From assembly GCA_021018995.1 (NCBI GenBank), contig CM037585.1, positions 121,858,831-121,922,830 on the forward strand: a DNA stretch of 64,000 bases. The letters run 5' to 3'. The stretch is from Chloranthus sessilifolius (lineage: Eukaryota; Streptophyta; Magnoliopsida; Chloranthales; Chloranthaceae). Below the pieces are notes generated by a model. That model saw only the letters and a program-made list of their open reading frames with translations, made no database searches and had not been told where the DNA came from. How positions within the stretch are numbered: the first letter of the stretch is position 1; the number at the start of each line of letters is the position of its first letter. The translations under genes were made by a program, and so were the position numbers. Below are positions 1-10,333 of the stretch, one piece after another.

Positions 1-282
1 TCCCCTTGATGGGTTTGAACAATTGGTTTAATATCCTGATGTAGGATGTGAAGATTATTTTGAAATTCGAAAATTGACGTTGGAAATTTACCAATCGATT
101 GTTGAAAATTTTCCAATATGCCCAATAATGATTGGGCTTGATCTATTTTTGAAATAGAGCAAGCTCAATCCACTGCACACACACAAACACAAAGATTCAA
201 AGGACATGATACAAGATCTGATGGGTCAAAACTTACATAAAAAACATCTTCGCGTGATTTAAAGCGGTCAAAAATTTTAAAA

Positions 283-440
283 TGATGTACCCGGGGACTT
301 AGTCGGGTGCTTTAAGAGGCCGGATACTCCGTTATCAAAAATAAAATAAACGGTTACCATCTAATTCTCTAAAACAAATTTTAATAGTTCACTTTAGAAG
401 TGTTGGCGAGGTTGGATACCCCGTCATGAAAAAAAGTAAG
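283..440 (+). repeat. SINE-tail fragments (two partial copies)
   Basis: The stretch cccggggacttagtcgggtg followed by ctttaagaggccggatactc and an A-rich tail matches the 3' half of the complete SINE at 10461-10652 and the inverted fragment at 9151-9217. A second shorter tail (gaggttggataccccgtcat) follows near 410. The rest of 1-960 shows no gene. Confidence 0.5.
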
Positions 441-640
441 GGTTGGCTAGGGCGTTCCTTGTAAGCGACGATCAACAATGTGTCAAATTGTTGTGAATAG
501 TAGGTAAGATTCCTACATCGACATAGATGTGTGTGGACAAAGGAGGTCTTAGAATATAGGTACATTAACTGAAAAGAGTGTTGAAAATAAATGTCACAAG
601 AAGAAGAAAGATTAATGTAATGTTCTTGTTGGAGACAAAG

Positions 641-809
641 GGAAAATGAGTGACTAAGAGGTATGGTGGTGGGAAGGGGATCCAAATGAGATGTAGGAAC
701 AAAATGGTAAAAATTAAAAGAGACAAAGTACAACCTTTAAAAGGAAAATGAGTGACTGAGAGGTATGGTTGCGGGAAGGGGATCCAAATGAGATGCAAGA
801 ACAAATGAT
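641..809. repeat. Two-copy tandem duplication, 102-bp period
   Basis: Positions 641-707 and 743-809 are near-identical (ggaaaatgagtgact, gaggtatggt, gggaaggggatccaaatgag in each). Non-coding; lies just upstream of the LINE remnant. Confidence 0.7.
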
Positions 810-1029
810 GCAATGCCTTAAACGAGTTGCTAAGAGGTCATTAGGGAATCTGAAGTAAGAAAAGGTGTACAAAAAAAATATGGTGGTGGAACATAGACGT
901 TCAAGAGTCAACAGGTCGAGAAGAAGTGTTGTGAAAGATAAAAACTGGCAATTGACTGTTAAACATCTATGTTGCACCACCATGCTTGGATTGTATTGAG
1001 AGAGAATGGAATGAGAGAGTTCCAAGAGT

Positions 1030-1490
1030 TCTACTGGAAGGGTCTTTTTTATAAGATGGCTGTTAGACTTGCCATATTTTATGGTGCGGAATGTTGGGCT
1101 ACGAAAAAATGCCAAGAAGATAGAGGAACATGTTGCAGAGATGCGTATGCTGAGATGGATGTGTGGAAAGGATAAAATTAAGAACGCATATAGAAGGGAA
1201 AATTTGAGAGTGACACCTATAAAGAAAAAAATTACGGAATGTTGCTTGAGGTAGTTTAGACATCTTCATAAGAGGCAGGAAGCAGACCCTGTAGGAAGAC
1301 TTGAGATGCTACAAGCACAAGGACGTAGGAAAAGAGGAAGACAGTGAAGAATTGGAGGGAAGCCATGAGAAGGTATATGAAGGGTTGCTAAGTTATTGAG
1401 AGCTTAACGCTGATCTTAAACGAGTGGAGAAATAAGACTCGCAAGCCGGCCCCAAATAGTTGGTATAAGGTTGTGATGATGATGGTGATG
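1030..1490 (+). pseudogene. LINE (RTE-like) reverse transcriptase C-terminus, decayed
   Basis: Conceptual translation across frames gives FYKMAVRLAIFYGAECWATK, then AEMRMLRWMCGKDKIKNAY, a stop where the family has Trp, then FRHLHKRQEADPVGR. This is the C-terminal block of plant RTE-type LINE ORFs. The tail (ccccaaatagttgg then gatgatgatgg) is the usual LINE 3' end. Only the 3' part is present, with a frameshift and a stop, so it is 5'-truncated and dead. Confidence 0.8.
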
Positions 1491-2008
1491 GAGAAGAAGA
1501 TTTCAAAAACATTGATTGCTTTGAATCACATGATAGAAATAATTTTTTGTATAGTCAAAGTCGATATACAAAAATAATTTGGGCCGAGGTCAATTTCGGG
1601 AAATTCAGTGAAATTTGACAAAAAATAAAAGGATATATATATATATCATAATATTTTTCAACTTGAAAATAAGATGTTTAATGAATCTATGTAACCACAT
1701 AAATGCATATGCATGATTTATCTCAGTTAAATTTGGTAAAAAAAAATAGACAAGAATTTCTTATTAATTAGCGACTTGCATAATTTGCTGATTATTTGAC
1801 GACTTATTAGGCACACCTCTAATTAGGAGACTTTTTTTTATCATTTTTGTTCAAAAAAATTCCTGACTTATGTGTCTATTTTTTCATCCCAATCTTTGTA
1901 AGCATATATCTTTAGATCATGCCTTTGAATACATGGCACAACTGAGAAAAAGTGTCGCCTCGTGTAAAAAAAAATGACTCATTCCAAATCACCGTCCGAA
2001 ACGATTAG

Positions 2009-2012
<4 letters not shown>

Positions 2013-2080
<68 letters not shown>
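2013..2080. repeat. (TA)n microsatellite, left border
   Basis: About 34 TA units immediately before the TIR element at 2081. Confidence 0.97.
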
Positions 2081-3144
<1,064 letters not shown>

Positions 3145-3869
3145 GTCAGGTTATTTTTTTGGCAAACACACCCTTCAATCTGGACCGTTCATTATGTTTT
3201 CTGCCTCTCAGGTCATAGGCAAAAAATCAGATTGGTTGGAAGCTCATCCAGCAATTACTCCTATTTCTGTGAGGATTCACCTAGTACAAGTTGGTAACTA
3301 TCATAGTTAATGGCATGTATTTGTGGACCCTGCAACCCTGGCTATGACTCATCCAAGAGTTGGTAGACTGAATGGATGGTCCAAATCAATGGATGTGTTT
3401 GCAAAGAGCTGGGCAAAAAAAGATCAGAAAATATAAACCAATACACATGGCATCATCCGCTAAAAAATTGGATGTGTAGGATAGGAAATATTTTAGTTCA
3501 TGATTTCGATAACCAGGAATATAATATGACTTTGGGAGGGCTCTCAGTAGCATATTTTAGGGAATATGTTTTACGAAAAATAGGCCCTTCCATTTGGAAT
3601 TTTTTCTTTCCATACGTTGTAACGTATCTTCAGAAACCTTTCAGAATTGTTTTCATACTTTATGGAACTTGTTTTTCAATATAAGACTTGGAAGTTTGTA
3701 GCTTATAGCAGTTATGTTTTTCATTGTATTATTAGTTGTCCCTAATGCCATTATGTCTTTTAGAATGTGTTTGTGTTCTATTTGTTTGACATGTGAATAG
3801 TAAAATAAGAATTGTTATCCTACCTCTAATTCTGTGTCATGTTATGCCCAATTTTCATAATCGTCTCAG

Positions 3870-3955
3870 GGTGCACAAGTTGTAGGCATGGGTGTGGATG
3901 CTCAGTGTGTACCGGCTGCTGCTGACCTATTTCAGAAAGCTAATGACATAATTGG
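3870..3955 (+). CDS. MCAT: MCAT exon A (first one visible)
   Basis: Begins after tcgtctcag and encodes GAQVVGMGVDAQCVPAA..., the conserved stretch following FPGQ in FabD proteins, and ends in NDIIG with donor gtacag. It ends in phase 2; the next exon supplies the third base of a Gly codon. Confidence 0.93.
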
Positions 3956-6900
3956 GTACAGTTCATCATAGTATTTTAATTGCTTATTTTGTCATCTTAC
4001 TAATCAAGGACCTTCTTGTTGAGGATTTTTTTGACAAGGGCATATTTCATGGGAGGATCTTAGAACTTTGATTTCTGTTGAGGGATTTTTTTTTTCAAGA
4101 AAAATAATGGGAGAACTTAAAACATGAATAAAATAGGGAAACAATGGGAAAATAGGAAAAATGGACAATTGAAGAAACTCTACTAATAACATGGTATGAA
4201 AAGGTAAAAAATAATTACCAATTTTTTTTTGTTTAGTTTTAAACATCAATTTTTATTTTTATTTTTACTTTTCAAAATTCTTGATATATTTTCTATGGGA
4301 CCGACTCTCTTGACTGTCATTTAAACACCAAATGGTGTTTAAACGATCTTATACCATTGATTGGCTTATGATCTTGGAAATCCATACCGTCAAAGTGATA
4401 TATCATCAAATTGAAGGGCTACGGGTCCAAAAATCACAATTTTTGGGAGATTCGAACCAGATCTGTGCACGCTAATACCAACGGTTGTTCTTAATTTTGA
4501 TGGCTGATAGTAAAGATCACCGATCAGATGGTTAAAGCCCACATAGAAGCATGATCCTTTGGCTAGGACATGTTCCAATGATGGATTGCCACTTGGGTTA
4601 TATTAATCATAGATGTGTGCCACATGGCACCATTATAAATCACGCTTCAATGGTGTGAGATAAAAAGTGGCATTTTAATGGTTTAAGATCATTTAAACAC
4701 CATTTGGTGTTTAGATGTCAGTCAGGAGCCATTATCCCATTTGCTATATATTATTTACTTGCAAAAGAAAATTTGAAAATTGATAATTTACATATCTCAC
4801 AAGTTTTTCAACATGTGGCGAAGACCTAAAGTTCTTGTTCGTTTATGAAAGTTTATCAAATGTATTATGAGATATCCAAGTGTTGCATTATAGTCTGGTG
4901 ATTGGCTTCTATTATTGAAAAATTTTGTGACACGTCTAGAGGCTTGAAACCCTAACAACATGAGAGAAGCTAACGAGGTGTTGATTCATCAACTAGAGAA
5001 GATGTCTCTAGACCATCTCTCTGCATTTAGGATGTGCTGCTCTTATGTAATTTAATTTTTCTTTTCTTGTAAATTTCTCTTTTGAACTTTCATCTTCTTT
5101 CTCAATAAAATAATAATATGCACCTGTTTTTCTTTTATTCAGTTTCAATCTTCTGGATCTATGCACCAATGGACCAAAAGAAAAACTGGATTCGACAATA
5201 ATTAGCCAGGTAGGTCTATATTTGGAATTGATGTGTCTTTATAGTAACTTCTATAGTCCATTGTTATGTTTGCCCACTAGGTATGTTCTGCCACGAAGTA
5301 GTAGAATATCTATTTACTCCCTGTTTTCAATAATGATGTGCAAATATGCCATTTTTTTATTGCAAAATTGGTAGTTACAATCAAGATACCAAACTCAGTA
5401 TCGATATCGGGTATCGGCCGATACAGATACAGTATCGCGGATCTCATATCGGTCGATTTTAATTTTTTATTTTTTGAAAAAAGTAAAAAAAATAAATAGA
5501 AATAAACGTATCAGTCAGTATCGACCGATACTAACTGTCTCAGTCCGATACTGATACCTATACCACCCCGATACCTGTATCAGGGTGGTATCGGTATCGC
5601 TTCTCGACGAAACCGATACGTATCGGTATTTCGACCGAGTTTTGATACCATGGTTACAATGGTGATTAGATTTGGTTATGCTGTTTTTCTGAGAGAAGCA
5701 TCTTTTGCAGCCAGCCATCTATGTCACTAGCCTTGCTGCTGTTGAGGTACTGCGTTCTCGTGATGGTGGTCAGCAGATAATTGATTCTATAGATGTCACT
5801 TGCGGTCTAAGCTTGGGAGAATATACTGCCCTTGCATTTGCCGGTGCTTTCAGGTATCCAAGAAGAGCACCACAATAGCCATATGATGACATGGCTTTAG
5901 CAAATAAGTTGTTAGTGCTTTTGTATCGAAGCTGCTTTCTGCTACATAACGTACATCATGAGATTTTAACGAGATGAAGATCAAATATGTATTTGAGGAT
6001 GATGAGTTGTTTATATTTTTCTCTCAAACTGAAGTTCCAAAATATTTTCTATTTGGTGCTTCATTTTTTAACTTATGCTATTTTTTTATGTACGGATTTC
6101 ATCCATTAGCTTTGAGGATGGACTCAAGCTTGTCAAGCTAAGAGGAGAAGCCATGCAGGTAGGCATAAAACATGGCTTGACGATTATTTATTTTTTGCAG
6201 ATCTAAACATTGACTACGTATAAGAAGCATTTTGGTATTTATAATTTGTATTGCGTTCTTCAGGAAGCTGCAGATGCTGCTAATAGTGCTATGGTTAGTG
6301 TCATAGGATTAGATTCAGAAAAAGTCCAGATGTTATGTGATGCAGCTAATGAAGAAGTAGATGAGCAAAATAAAGTTCAGATCGCAAACTTTCTATGTCC
6401 TGTAAGAAATTCTTTGGGTCTTACATCTACCCACTAGCTAGCTACTTTGAGTTTCTTACACTGACACTGACAGGACGTATTTTGTTTCATAGGGCAACTA
6501 TGCAGTTTCTGGAGGCGTGAAAGGCGTGGAGACAGTGGAAGCTAAAGCAAAGTCATTTAAGGCCAGAATGACAGTTAGTTCTCTCCTTGCGGAAATTTTT
6601 TATGTTATACTGCATATCTTCCGAGTTAGCAATTCGATAAAAGCTCCAAAATGCGTGCGCCATAATGCTTTCTATAAAATTTGCTAGTTTAGAAACTTCT
6701 AGAATTGAGAAATTGAAGGTGTGTAAAAGAATCAATTACCCAGAGAAATGGAAATTTGAGATGTTACTAACAAGGTATCAATATCGGGAATCGGTCCATC
6801 TTGGACCACTACGGATCCGGTATCGCTGATACTATAGAGGTCGCTATTTTTTTTATTATTTTTTTTAAATAATAGAAACAGATTTGTTTCAGTCAGTATC

Positions 6901-8266
6901 AGCTGATACCGAGACAGTATCGCCAGATACCATCCCGACACCTGTATCGGGGTGCTATAGGTAGCGGTTCTCAATGAAACTGATACGTATTGGTATCTCC
7001 CGAGTTTTGATACCATGGTTACTAACCAATTCCTTGAGGTTTCCTCCTTGTGAACTGTCATTCTTTCTAAAATAATTTACTTAATTCTTTCATAAGTTAT
7101 GCTTTGTTCCTATGTAGTACTGAGGCCACAAAGAATTAAATAACCAGTCAGTTGAACTTTTTGACCAATTTTAAATCCCTGTCACAAAAACGATTGAGAT
7201 GTGCCCCTTCTTTTCTCAGGTGCGCCTTGCTGTGGGTGGAGCTTTTCATACCAGCTTCATGGAACCAGCTGTTTCAAGATTGGAAGCTGCATTGGCAGCA
7301 ACGGAAATCAGAACCCCCAGAATACCTGTCATATCCAATGTTGATGCCCAGCCACATTCGGATCCTGAAACAATCAAGAAGATATTGGCATGTCAGGTGG
7401 ATTTCTCAATCTTCCAATTTTTTTCTTTTGATTTTTATGACTTGTGATTATAAAGGAGAATAACAGTTGGCAGTTAACTCCAAATAAACAGGTTACATCA
7501 CCGGTTCAATGGGAGTCAACAGTGAAGACTTTATTCGCCAAAGGGCTCAAGAAGAGCTATGAGTTGGGCCCTGGAAAGGTAAATTCTACTCAGGATAGGA
7601 ACTTTTATTTTGTTGAAATTTTTTCAATAAAACATTTCGATTTAAGCTAGCTATGAATGAATCTAACATCCGTAAATCCACGACAATCCATGATTGCATG
7701 GTGCTGGATGTGGAGATTATCATCTGATTCTACGACAGCTGATTATGGTTCAGAATTCACCTGAAACGAGATTGTCTTGGATGAAATGTCACATGTTTCC
7801 ACCTTTCCAGCAGATAGGGTATACATTTGGGCAAAGCAAGGCTAAATAGGCTTTACACAGGTGTCGCCTCCTGGTACAGCCATGCCTTGCACAAAACAAT
7901 ATGAATCGGCACTATTTCGGAGCAGACGAAGACACAACCCGAAACTGAGATTTAAAACCGTAGTAGTTTATGGGTATGCTGTTTCCAGATCCCAACACCA
8001 TCCAAATGATGCCCAGATTATGTTAGATTCATTTTTTTTCTAGCGTTTTGTAAATGTTTTATAGCAAACTATATATAAATGTACTGGCTGTCTTCGATTC
8101 CCCAAGCTCGAGAGATCTTAGGCGTGTAATTCAGATCGGACCACATGTTTGGAGTTCCTAGTTCTTGCGCATGTGCTCAGTTTATTTTTGGGTCTTGTAT
8201 CAGGTTATTGCTGGCATCCTAAAGAGGATGGACAGGAGTGCTGATATAGAGAACATCTCAGCTTGA
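3870..8266 (+). CDS. MCAT: Malonyl-CoA:acyl-carrier-protein transacylase, 5'-partial, nine exons
   Basis: Transfers malonyl from CoA to acyl carrier protein, supplying the extender unit of type II fatty acid synthesis; plant enzymes act in plastids and have also been reported in mitochondria. Exons: 3870-3955, 5143-5209, 5711-5853, 6110-6158, 6264-6401, 6493-6573, 7220-7396, 7492-7578, 8204-8266. All junctions are GT-AG and all phases join, giving 296 visible residues with no internal stop. FabD landmarks: GAQ after the missing FPGQ, nucleophile Ser in GLSLGEY (visible residue 85), Arg in KLRGEAM (110), His in GAFHTSF (198), PVQW (253) and ELGPGKV. Ser-to-Arg spacing is 25, as in E. coli FabD (92 and 117). 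Plant homologues are near 390 residues, so the transit peptide and FPGQ exon are missing; no such exon was found in 1-3869. Three MITEs lie in the introns. The gene looks functional. GET4 is the convergent neighbour. Confidence 0.95.
4294..4741. mobile_element. MITE with palindromic termini, in MCAT intron
   Basis: The ends are inverted over about 50 bp: ctcttgactgtcatttaaac on the left and its complement ending gtcagtcaggag on the right. Each end itself contains a palindrome with arms around TTTAAACACCA (4320-4343 and 4692-4713). A second, partly deleted copy lies at about 10806-11115. No target duplication was fixed with confidence. Confidence 0.75.
5143..5209 (+). CDS. MCAT: MCAT exon B
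   Basis: Acceptor tttattcag, donor gtaggt. Encodes FNLLDLCTNGPKEKLD... and ends ...STIISQ at phase 0. The preceding intron (3956-5142) holds a MITE with palindromic ends. Confidence 0.94.
5382..5652. mobile_element. hAT-type MITE, GTATCGG family, copy 1
   Basis: 271 bp in the MCAT intron, flanked by perfect 8-bp duplications gttacaat (5374-5381 and 5653-5660). Left end caagataccaaactcag; inverted right end catggtatcaaaactcgg. The interior consists mostly of the words GTATCGG and CCGATAC in both orientations. An 8-bp duplication is typical of hAT. Confidence 0.88.
5711..5853 (+). CDS. MCAT: MCAT exon C, nucleophile serine
   Basis: Acceptor tcttttgcag, donor gtatcc. Starts PAIYVTSLAAVEVLR and carries the active-site motif CGLSLGEYTALAFAGAF. 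The Ser of GLSLG forms the malonyl-enzyme intermediate in this family. A MITE ends 58 bp upstream of the exon. Confidence 0.96.
6110..6158 (+). CDS. MCAT: MCAT exon D, substrate-binding arginine
   Basis: Acceptor catccattag, donor gtaggc. Encodes FEDGLKLVKLRGEAMQ. The Arg of LRGEAM corresponds to FabD Arg117, which binds the malonyl carboxylate. Confidence 0.95.
6264..6401 (+). CDS. MCAT: MCAT exon E
   Basis: Acceptor gttcttcag, donor gtaaga; 46 whole codons. Includes AMVSVIGLDSEKVQMLC and KVQIANFLCP, the ferredoxin-like subdomain of the transacylase fold. Confidence 0.95.
6493..6573 (+). CDS. MCAT: MCAT exon F
   Basis: Acceptor gtttcatag, donor gttagt; 27 codons starting GNYAVSGGVKGVETVE. 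The following intron (6574-7219) contains a 247-bp MITE. Confidence 0.94.
6771..7017. mobile_element. hAT-type MITE, GTATCGG family, copy 2
   Basis: 247 bp in the next-but-two MCAT intron, flanked by perfect 8-bp duplications gttactaa (6763-6770 and 7018-7025). Same ends and internal words as the copy at 5382. Confidence 0.9.
7220..7396 (+). CDS. MCAT: MCAT exon G, catalytic histidine
   Basis: Acceptor cttttctcag, donor gtggat; 59 codons starting VRLAVGGAFHTSFMEPAVSR. The His of GAFHTSF is the catalytic base (FabD His201). RIPVISNVDAQPH follows. Confidence 0.96.
7492..7578 (+). CDS. MCAT: MCAT exon H
   Basis: Acceptor aataaacag, donor gtaaat; 29 codons, VTSPVQWESTVKTLF up to YELGPGK. PVQW and the ELGPGK loop are conserved near the FabD C-terminus. 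Confidence 0.95.
8204..8266 (+). CDS. MCAT: MCAT exon I, C-terminus and stop
   Basis: Acceptor tcttgtatcag; VIAGILKRMDRSADIENISA followed by TGA at 8264-8266. The ENISA end is typical of plant MCAT proteins. Confidence 0.95.
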   Translation, partial: VIAGILKRMDRSADIENISA

Positions 8267-8323
8267 GGAGGAAGAGCCCCCCATTCAGCTGAAGGCTTCT
8301 TGATTCCAAAGGGATGGCAGCGT

Positions 8324-8530
8324 CTTAGGTTAGCGGTACGAAGCAGCATCAACTGCTACGTCTCGACTCAGATATGTTCCACCGTCTTAGCTTAGTTGTA
8401 TGGAGCAGTAAACAGTATCTAATGCTGGGTACCGATTGAGATGCCCATCGACGTAGTTGTAGCTTCGGTGTATGGAGCTGTAAGCAGCATCAATTGCTGG
8501 GTACCAATTACGATACCCATCGACGTAGGG
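8324..8530 (+). repeat. MCAT: Three diverged ~70-bp tandem units in the MCAT 3' UTR
   Basis: Units at about 8324-8390, 8391-8462 and 8463-8530 share gtatggagc.gtaa.cag, a gctgggtacc block and cccatcgacgtag. They start about 60 bp after the stop codon, so they are probably transcribed. Confidence 0.75.
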
Positions 8531-9150
8531 TATTATTTATTATGTATGATGAAGAGTGAGTTATAGATCATGGATCGAGCGAATTATCGATGTTGGGACT
8601 GTTATGCGCTATATACAATAAGATGCGTTTTTGCCTTTTGCGGCCTCAGTATCAGTGACATTTTCAGTTGTAGTGCTGGCCAATCTGGTCTGCTTCAGGC
8701 CTTTTTTTATTTCGAATTACATTTGCTTAATGGCATTTTTTAATGAGCTTCCTTTTTTTTTCTCTCAATAGGTACACGGGCAATCATTTTGGTCCTGGTC
8801 GTTCCAATCATTGTGACCAAAAATGCATATTTCTTTTTAGAACATATTTTCTGGAAAAAAAGAAAAAAGTATAGCTGTTTACAATGTGTTTTAAATGTGT
8901 TTAATTCACGAAATAAACAGGTTTTTGGTTACAGGGTCATATGCATATTAATTTTTTTGTACTCATTAATATTTTTAGAATTTTTTTATTTTTAAAATTT
9001 TACTATTGTTTTTTTTCCAGAAATTGCCAATATTTGCCTTTTCCTGTATATTTCTGAAGCCATTTTATTCCCATAGTTCCAATACACAGGCTCCTCTTGG
9101 ATGGACATGTGGCACAAATTGCATTATTAATTATTTAACAGATCCAATGA

Positions 9151-9217
9151 TGGGCTATCCGGGCCTCTTAGAGCAGCTTCTCAGAGCACCCGACTAAATA
9201 CCCGGGCACGTGCTTTT
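9151..9217 (-). repeat. SINE 3'-end fragment, inverted
   Basis: The reverse complement reads gtgcccgggtatttagtcgg, gtgctctgag and ctctaagaggcccgg, matching the 3' half of the SINE at 10461-10652. 8531-9150 and 9218-9540 show nothing else recognisable. Confidence 0.55.
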
Positions 9218-9544
9218 AGGCTGTCAACATATCAGGCAGCGAATCTTGATAATATCTGAGATGTGTTTCATACTACATAAAAACTCCAGAAGTGAAAATA
9301 TCTAACCCATGAAAGAACAGTATCTAAATTGCCCCTCCAAGTTGCAGTAGCTGATCCAGCAGCAAACTGCCACTACCTGACTACTTTCATTGTAGCCCAC
9401 CATGTACCTGATACTGTAAAATCATTCAATCAAACTTCTAGACTTAGTATGATCACCATAGCCATCTGTCATGCACTAAATCCCATCATTCTAAAGTAGG
9501 TTAGGGGATTCATAGATATAACTTGCTTGGAAATATTTGACAGG

Positions 9545-9800
9545 TATTTTTAAAGCCTTGCCCCAATCTATTTGGGGTTGGCTTTCCTCGTTTTTTATCA
9601 TTGCAATCATTTGTCTCTTCTTGCTACTTCAAGTCTTCACTGGTCTCATCTCAACCTTTTTTACATTTTCGCTTTTGGGCTCCAACAAACCTGTCCAAAC
9701 CACTCGGGCTACACTCAGCATATTTTTTTCCCTTTAGAGGTTTCACTCTCAAATTTCTCTTATGTATTAGTTCCGAATTTAATCTTATAGCTGCAAGGGC
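9545..9800 (-). repeat. Probable LINE 3'-end fragment
   Basis: On the minus strand the sequence contains the plant LINE tail word ccccaaatag-ttgggg near the end, as at 1450. The body has no open frame that I recognise. It lies in the MCAT-GET4 intergenic region. Confidence 0.35.
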
Positions 9801-9832
9801 ATACCTGATATTTTAAATTTTTTTTTTCATCG

Positions 9833-10018
9833 AAGCTTGGGACCGATATAGGCAAGAGTGAAATGTAGGATGATAGAAGACAACAGGATTATTTGAATGG
9901 CCATGTATTGTTTTTTTTCACAGCCTTCTCCATCAACGCTTGAGACTGTATAGGTCAAGTTAAAATTAGGAGTATACTAGACATAAAGAATACATGAATG
10001 GCCTCGTATGTTGGAGAA
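9833..10018. repeat. Diverged direct repeat, ~105-bp period, between the two genes
   Basis: 9833-9915 and 9938-10018 share gcttg.gac..tatagg.caag and gaatggcc..gtat. May be part of the GET4 3' UTR. Confidence 0.5.
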
Positions 10019-10306
10019 GCAAAAGACCATTATAATATAAAGATTAAACACCATTCTGCTAGAGATCTGTACGCAATCATATAAAAAAGGTCTCAGTAGT
10101 AAGCCCTCCAACATCAGAGAAGCAAAAAAAACCAATATAATATAATACATGATCATATTTTAAAGATCTTATTAGCAAATCCAGAAGTGTTGGCATCTGG
10201 ATAAAATACTGTCTTGTAAATTTGAATGGAGTGTTCTCTCCGTAGGAATGCTGAAACGCCAACCAGTACTGTTAATGCCTGCTCGGAAGAAGGAATGGAG
10301 CATTCT

Positions 10307-10333
10307 TCAAGCTGCAATCTCACCTCCCATCAT
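10307..10333 (-). CDS. GET4: GET4 last coding exon
   Basis: Acceptor tatttgcag; MMGGEIAA then TGA at 10309-10307. FFK/MMG is the usual C-terminal junction of the family. The 3' UTR runs towards lower coordinates; no convincing polyadenylation signal was picked. Confidence 0.9.
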   Translation of the reverse strand: MMGGEIAA

